64,000 bases of DNA from Polydactylus sextarius (taxonomy: Eukaryota; Chordata; Actinopteri; Polynemidae): positions 25,665,950 through 25,729,949 of the forward strand of contig CM028907.1 of the NCBI GenBank assembly GCA_016801845.1. Reading direction: 5' to 3'. The notes under the pieces were generated by a model that was given only the letters and a program-made list of their open reading frames with translations, had not been told where the DNA came from and did no database searches. The position numbers and the translations under genes were made by a program. Numbering within the stretch: the first letter of the stretch is position 1; each line of letters opens with the position of its first letter. This document shows, in pieces, positions 59,574 to 64,000 of this stretch.

Positions 59574-59971
59574 GTGTTTGAAAAGCTTTCATGTTCATCA
59601 GGGCATGGAAGCTTTGATCCCAAAATTCCATCATTGTTTTTTAAAAGGGGCAGCTGTACCCATGGGCCTCCAGGCCTTTTCGTTTTACAAAGAATGCAAC
59701 TGGATATAGGCACAATGTCATTCATGTGAAAAAACTCAGACTCAGAGAAAGTGGAAATCAAAGAAATCCACCACCCAGTCCTGTTATGCATCAAAGTGTC
59801 ACAACTGCTACAGCTTTCTGTCCCTTTTGGGAGCTCAAGCATCTGTTGGAAGTGGGAAATTTGTGTCTGTTGTAATGAAATCAGTCATTGCTCTTTATTC
59901 AACACTTTCCACACTCTCCTGTTTGCTTAGGTTTATACATTTAATCAGACCAAAGGAAGTAGCACCAACAT

Positions 59972-60042
59972 AGAGGGCACCTAGAGTTTAACTGGGACCT
60001 CTTGATCTGCAGACAAATGCGCTGCCACTGAGCTATACCCTC
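59972..60042 (-). pseudogene. damaged tRNA-Cys (GCA) copy
   Basis: This 71-base copy keeps the anticodon GCA and a paired acceptor stem (GAGGGTA with TGCCCTC, a compensated change). It has lost one base before the T arm, has TTAAACT in place of TTCAAAT in the T loop, so the invariant C of the B box is gone, and has a mismatch in the T stem (CCCAG with CTAGG). It is probably a pseudogene, although the paired acceptor change suggests it was once under selection or arose from a variant gene. Confidence 0.8.
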
Positions 60043-60702
60043 CAATCTTTACCAGGACCACCTTATCAATACACTTTAGATTACAGCTGACAGCATGAAT
60101 TCATTCATGTTTGCCTCTTATTCATCTGAGGTAAAAAAAAAAATCCATGACACAATGCAGTCCTTTGAGCCTCTCAAATCACTTTTACAACAAAGGTCAT
60201 TTCTTTGCACGTCTGTCTTCTCATGTGTGCAATTCGGTCTCCTGAATTTAAGGGTGTTTTGCATTAGAACCTGCCTCATCACATTGCACATCATAGCAAA
60301 GTGTGAGGTTCTGCCACAACTGTAGAATCTGCCTATGGATAACATTATCCATGCTGAATGTGAGTTAAATTAAGCAGTATTAGGAAAGGTGCACATTAAG
60401 TGTGAGTTATTTGCCTGTGTGTTGGCATTGTTGAACCCCAATTAAAGATCCATGAATTTGTGGTCTGGTTTACACATATGATTTTTATATTTCAAACTAA
60501 ATGTAGCTTATACGAAACAATGCCTTTTGACAGTTATTTATAAGATGTCTGCATATGTAATGAATTCATACAAATCTGTGCACATGAACATGAACCATTT
60601 CTTTGCATGTACAACACATTCGTATAATGCAGTCAGTTGACTTTAGGCTGAGGCAGTGTTTTTATTTTCCAAAGTTAATTGCTAGTTCAACAACATATAC
60701 AC

Positions 60703-60774
60703 AGGGGGCACCCAGAGTTGAACTAGGGACCTCTTGATCTGCAGTCAAATGCTCTACCACTGAGCTATACCCCC
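60703..60774 (-). tRNA. tRNA-Cys (GCA), opposite strand
   Basis: This 72-base copy on the minus strand has an acceptor stem identical to that of the gene at 59502, anticodon GCA and D arm GCTCAGTGGTAG. Its T arm CCTAG-TTCAACT-CTGGG pairs with one T-G wobble. It appears functional. No run of four T residues is seen within about 50 bases downstream. Confidence 0.9.
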
Positions 60775-60834
60775 TGAATCAAAGCTGTGAAATCTCTAGC
60801 AGGATGTCCCTGGCACAGCACATGACTGATGCTA

Positions 60835-60905
60835 CACAGACAGACATATAGACAGATAGACAGGCAGAAAGAAAGACAAACAGACAGGCAGAAAGATAGA
60901 CAGGT
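60835..60905. repeat. GACA/GATA tetranucleotide-rich tract
   Basis: Mixed GACA, GATA and GAAA units such as AGACAGATAGACAGGCAG, irregular. Confidence 0.8.
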
Positions 60906-61201
60906 GATCTAGGGTAGCAGCAATTATATCTATGTGCAAAGACACCAAAGTGTACAGAACTACACGAGGAATATGTTGATACAGTAGCAGCAGCAGTAAG
61001 AGGAAAGAGTAGTGCATCAAACACCAGTTGGTGAATCCATGCTGGGTAAAACAGATGGTTTGCTCTTATCTGTCTGAGGAAAATACTTTACAGCATCTAC
61101 CATTGCTTTGTATGTGTTCTCTCATTACTGGTTATGGTTTGTTACTTTTCTTTTTTTTTTTTTTTTAGATAATTTTGCTTTATAAATATGTTCAGACTAC
61201 A

Positions 61202-61240
61202 AGGGGCACCAAGAATTCAACTGACAACATCTTGATATCT
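61202..61240 (-). pseudogene. 3' fragment of a tRNA-Cys
   Basis: On the minus strand ATATCAAGATG, CAGTTGAATTCTTGG and TGCCCC follow the variable region, T arm and acceptor 3' half of the neighbouring tRNA-Cys genes, with several changes. The 5' half and anticodon are not recognisable. It is a decayed remnant. Confidence 0.55.
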
Positions 61241-61710
61241 CTAATCTTGATATTATATTTGACTTTTAACCTCTATTTGTGTCTCATAAGATGTGACATA
61301 AATGACTTGGCACACATTAGAAAATCAGACACTCACATAGCCACCAATGAATTGATAATCACACACTCTTTGGTTACTGGCACAAATGAGTGTGCCAAAA
61401 CTGGTCTGGTACTAAGTCTGCAGTACAGTACAATTTAAAGCACAAAACAGTCAACTGTTTAAAATAGTGTTGCTGTACTGCACTTACAAATACTGAATTA
61501 CAGCCTGTTGTGACAAGAGTGTACTCTACATGTGTATACTATTACCATGAAAACAAACAGTGCATGTGTCTGCTAGGCTATACTGCAACATAACTGTGTC
61601 ATGTTTCCTAGCACTTTTTCATTCCTCTGCACCTTTAAGCTCCTCTTTTCCTCACCTCCTCACCTCTTAAGGTGTGGGTGATCTCCTCATACTGCACAGG
61701 TGTAGCACTG

Positions 61711-61749
<39 letters not shown>

Positions 61750-64000
61750 TTGATCTGAAGGGTGGTGGGAATTTCCACTTTTGTCACCTTCCCCTATCTT
61801 TGGGAAAGAAAAAAAAATCTATTTCTTTTTCCTCTGAGTCTTCTGAAGCTTCTTGAGCATTGCCCTTTGGGCTTACAAGCCTTGCACACTCCTTTTCTTC
61901 CACACTCCCTTTTTTCTTCCTCCTCTTCCTCCTCTTTCAGCCTACACTCAATCCTCCCATTGTTCATCACCATGTGATCCTTTCGCAACCAGGCCACCAA
62001 GTGTTTTCCATAGTTGTTCTATAGGTCTTGATGTTGTACATAAAACAGTTCCCTTCATGCACTTTTCATAACATGTTCACTGTGTTGCTGATGGCAGCAT
62101 ATAGGAAGAAAGAGAGTGAATGAGGGTCCCTGTCTTCTTCATCTTTCAAGAGATCTATTAAGAAAGGAAAAAAGGAAGAGGCATTGAATGAAATGTTCAT
62201 TTTAGTGTGGAGCAGTGTTGCCCTTCCTTGTGTGCAAATTAGTGCAGCGAAGCTTCAACAGGATTTTCAGTAAAAACAAACGCTGGCCTTGAAAGGAGGA
62301 AGCGCCTCCTTCACCATGGCCTCTCTGCATCACCTCCTCCTCCTTTTAAAAATTCTGTTCTAGTTTTAGATTTTCCTCCCACCAAATATTTATGGACTGG
62401 ATCATTCACAAAGCAACAACAAATTCAATTTGGGAAAAATATAGCCTTCTTTCAAAAAAGCAGTTTAGTATGTATTAGTAGCTGCAGTGGTTCCCCCTTT
62501 TTTTCAGCGTAATTAGATAGAAGTAATGTGCAACAAGAAAGCAGTTTTAAAAAGCACAATTTATTTATTTCCATTAAATTTAGCTCTAAGTTTTTGCAGG
62601 ACAAAGTAGCTTCTGTGTAAACTTACATTTAGGAAATGCACCAGTCATAATCAGATGATAATGGCATCCAGAACATCCAACCATTATCCATCCTCAGAGG
62701 AAGAGTAGGGGTCAGTTAAGGTGACAGGGGTTGTGCTTAATGAGACTTGAGTGAAACCTAAATGTCACCTAACCTAAAGTGCATTTTTTTTCCTTTATCC
62801 TCAGAAAGATTTGTAATAACTCAAAACTTTCCTGCACCTGGGTCCCCAAGTTAACCTTTTTTTTTGCGTGAAATGAATGACTTGCAATGAGGCATGACCA
62901 CAGCTCTTTCCAGTTGATTTTTTTTTTTCCCAACATGCACAGCAAACTGCCAAAAAAATAAATAAATAAATAAACAGAGTTCTTAATTTTGGAACAAAGC
63001 ATCATAAGTGCCACTGAAAACATACAAACCGATGTGAATGATGAGCAAACACACGCACGCAAGGGTTGAAAAAGCACGTACGCCCCAGACGCAAATACAC
63101 AAATCACACACACTTGAAGGAAAGCCACTTCCCTAAATTTGCCATGTGGGGAAGTTCTGGTGGTTTTTCTGTGTAAATTTGCACATTTGTGGTTTTTACA
63201 GAGCTGCTAAGAAAAGTCTGCACAGATTCGTAGAGCAGTGGAAATGCGTCAGCAGAGGATGAATATGAACCTCTCAGGACAATTTCATCTATTCACGTAC
63301 AGACTAGCACTATATATGGTTGGTGTTGAAGTGCGCGTGTGACCCTGTATAGTCGGGGTCATTGTCTGATGATGAAGAGCTGGTAAAGTCATAGTTGTGT
63401 GTTAGTGTCTAGAGGCTGTAGAATTGACCTAGTCTAGTCATCGTGTTATTTTTCCATCTTCTTTTTATTTGTTTATTTTTTTCCAAATTTGCATCTGAGT
63501 ATATAGCATTGTCAGACAGCCATGAGCAGATGCAAATGCAACTGAGTGCCTCAGACAGAAGACATGTACATGAGACTTGTTGTGATTCAGCAGAAAAATA
63601 GCACTCGTGATGCCAAAATACAGTATGTATGTCTGACATGGTCTGCATTATAAATAAAATAAATAAAAGAACTGAATTTTTATTTTGTGTAATCAGCTTT
63701 ATACTGAACATCTGCTTGTCATGTCAATGAAGCAAGAGCAAACTGACTGATGAAGAAGAGGATTTTGTGTTGGAGCTTTGACCAGAAATGCCAAAGAGAT
63801 GCAGCATTCATCAAAAATATTGCATGGGTGAGAACCTGTCTGAGCCTTTTGAACAAGAACTAAGTGTGAATCTGTCATCTTGCTCATGAAGGCCACTGCT
63901 AATACAGGTCAGAAGATAGGGACTCTGGTGGACCTTGCATCCAATGCACAGGTTGCAGGTTGAGGTCATGCAGTGAGAAGGTGACCTTGTTTTGTGCAGC
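61241..64000. other. intergenic, no gene supported
   Basis: The region contains a (CA)n tract at 61712-61747 and pyrimidine-rich DNA at 61.8-62.0 kb. A start-like CACCATGG at 62313 opens only 15 codons. A CTATATATGG box lies near 63310. No exon is supported. Confidence 0.45.
61712..61747. repeat. (CA)n microsatellite
   Basis: A CA run of about 18 units. Confidence 0.93.

Noticed and set aside
62313..62363. CACCATGG start with a leucine-rich beginning like a signal peptide
   Set aside because: It reaches a stop after 15 codons and has no splice donor before it.

Overview
The window is vertebrate nuclear DNA, most likely from a teleost fish and probably a spiny-rayed one. It is AT-rich and intron-rich, full of (CA)n, (GA)n and (AT)n microsatellites and decayed transposons. 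Two genes can be recognised, both by protein similarity recalled from known families; no database search was possible.

Layout. Positions 1-1900 hold the 3' end of a plus-strand gene: the last coding exon (1485-1692) encodes the end of the PB1 domain of p40phox (ncf4), a cytosolic subunit of the phagocyte NADPH oxidase, followed by a poly(A) signal at 1878. About 35 kb follow with no gene I can support. They carry TTAA-flanked miniature elements (691, 9388, 30872), Tc1-type remnants (21.5 and 27.4 kb), a CR1/L2/Rex1-type LINE fragment (32.2-33.3 kb), tRNA-derived SINEs (7.7, 35.7 and 43.8 kb) and simple repeats.

From about 37.2 to 50.5 kb lies a complete minus-strand pdgfb gene (platelet-derived growth factor subunit B). 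Six coding exons join in frame to 576 residues: signal peptide, acidic propeptide with an R-x-x-R processing site, cystine-knot domain with all eight expected cysteines, and a very basic C-terminal tail. A seventh, untranslated exon is likely. Exon 5 is hugely enlarged: 1156 bp against roughly 145 bp in mammals. It inserts about 350 Ser/Pro/Gln/His-rich residues between the growth factor domain and the tail. The first exon sits in a CpG-rich block at 50.2-51.2 kb. ncf4 and pdgfb converge tail to tail.

Upstream of pdgfb (50.5-64 kb) I see one well-formed but unidentified candidate coding exon on the minus strand (53198-53307), a 33-bp perfect hairpin (59310-59380), and a small tRNA-Cys(GCA) cluster at 59.5-61.2 kb: two intact-looking genes, one damaged copy and one 3' fragment. 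The rest is repeats and unassigned intergenic sequence.

The two protein genes have no obvious shared pathway. One serves the respiratory burst of phagocytes, the other is a secreted mitogen that recruits pericytes and mural cells. I did not find a new multi-gene system. The most unusual item is the giant low-complexity insertion in pdgfb exon 5.
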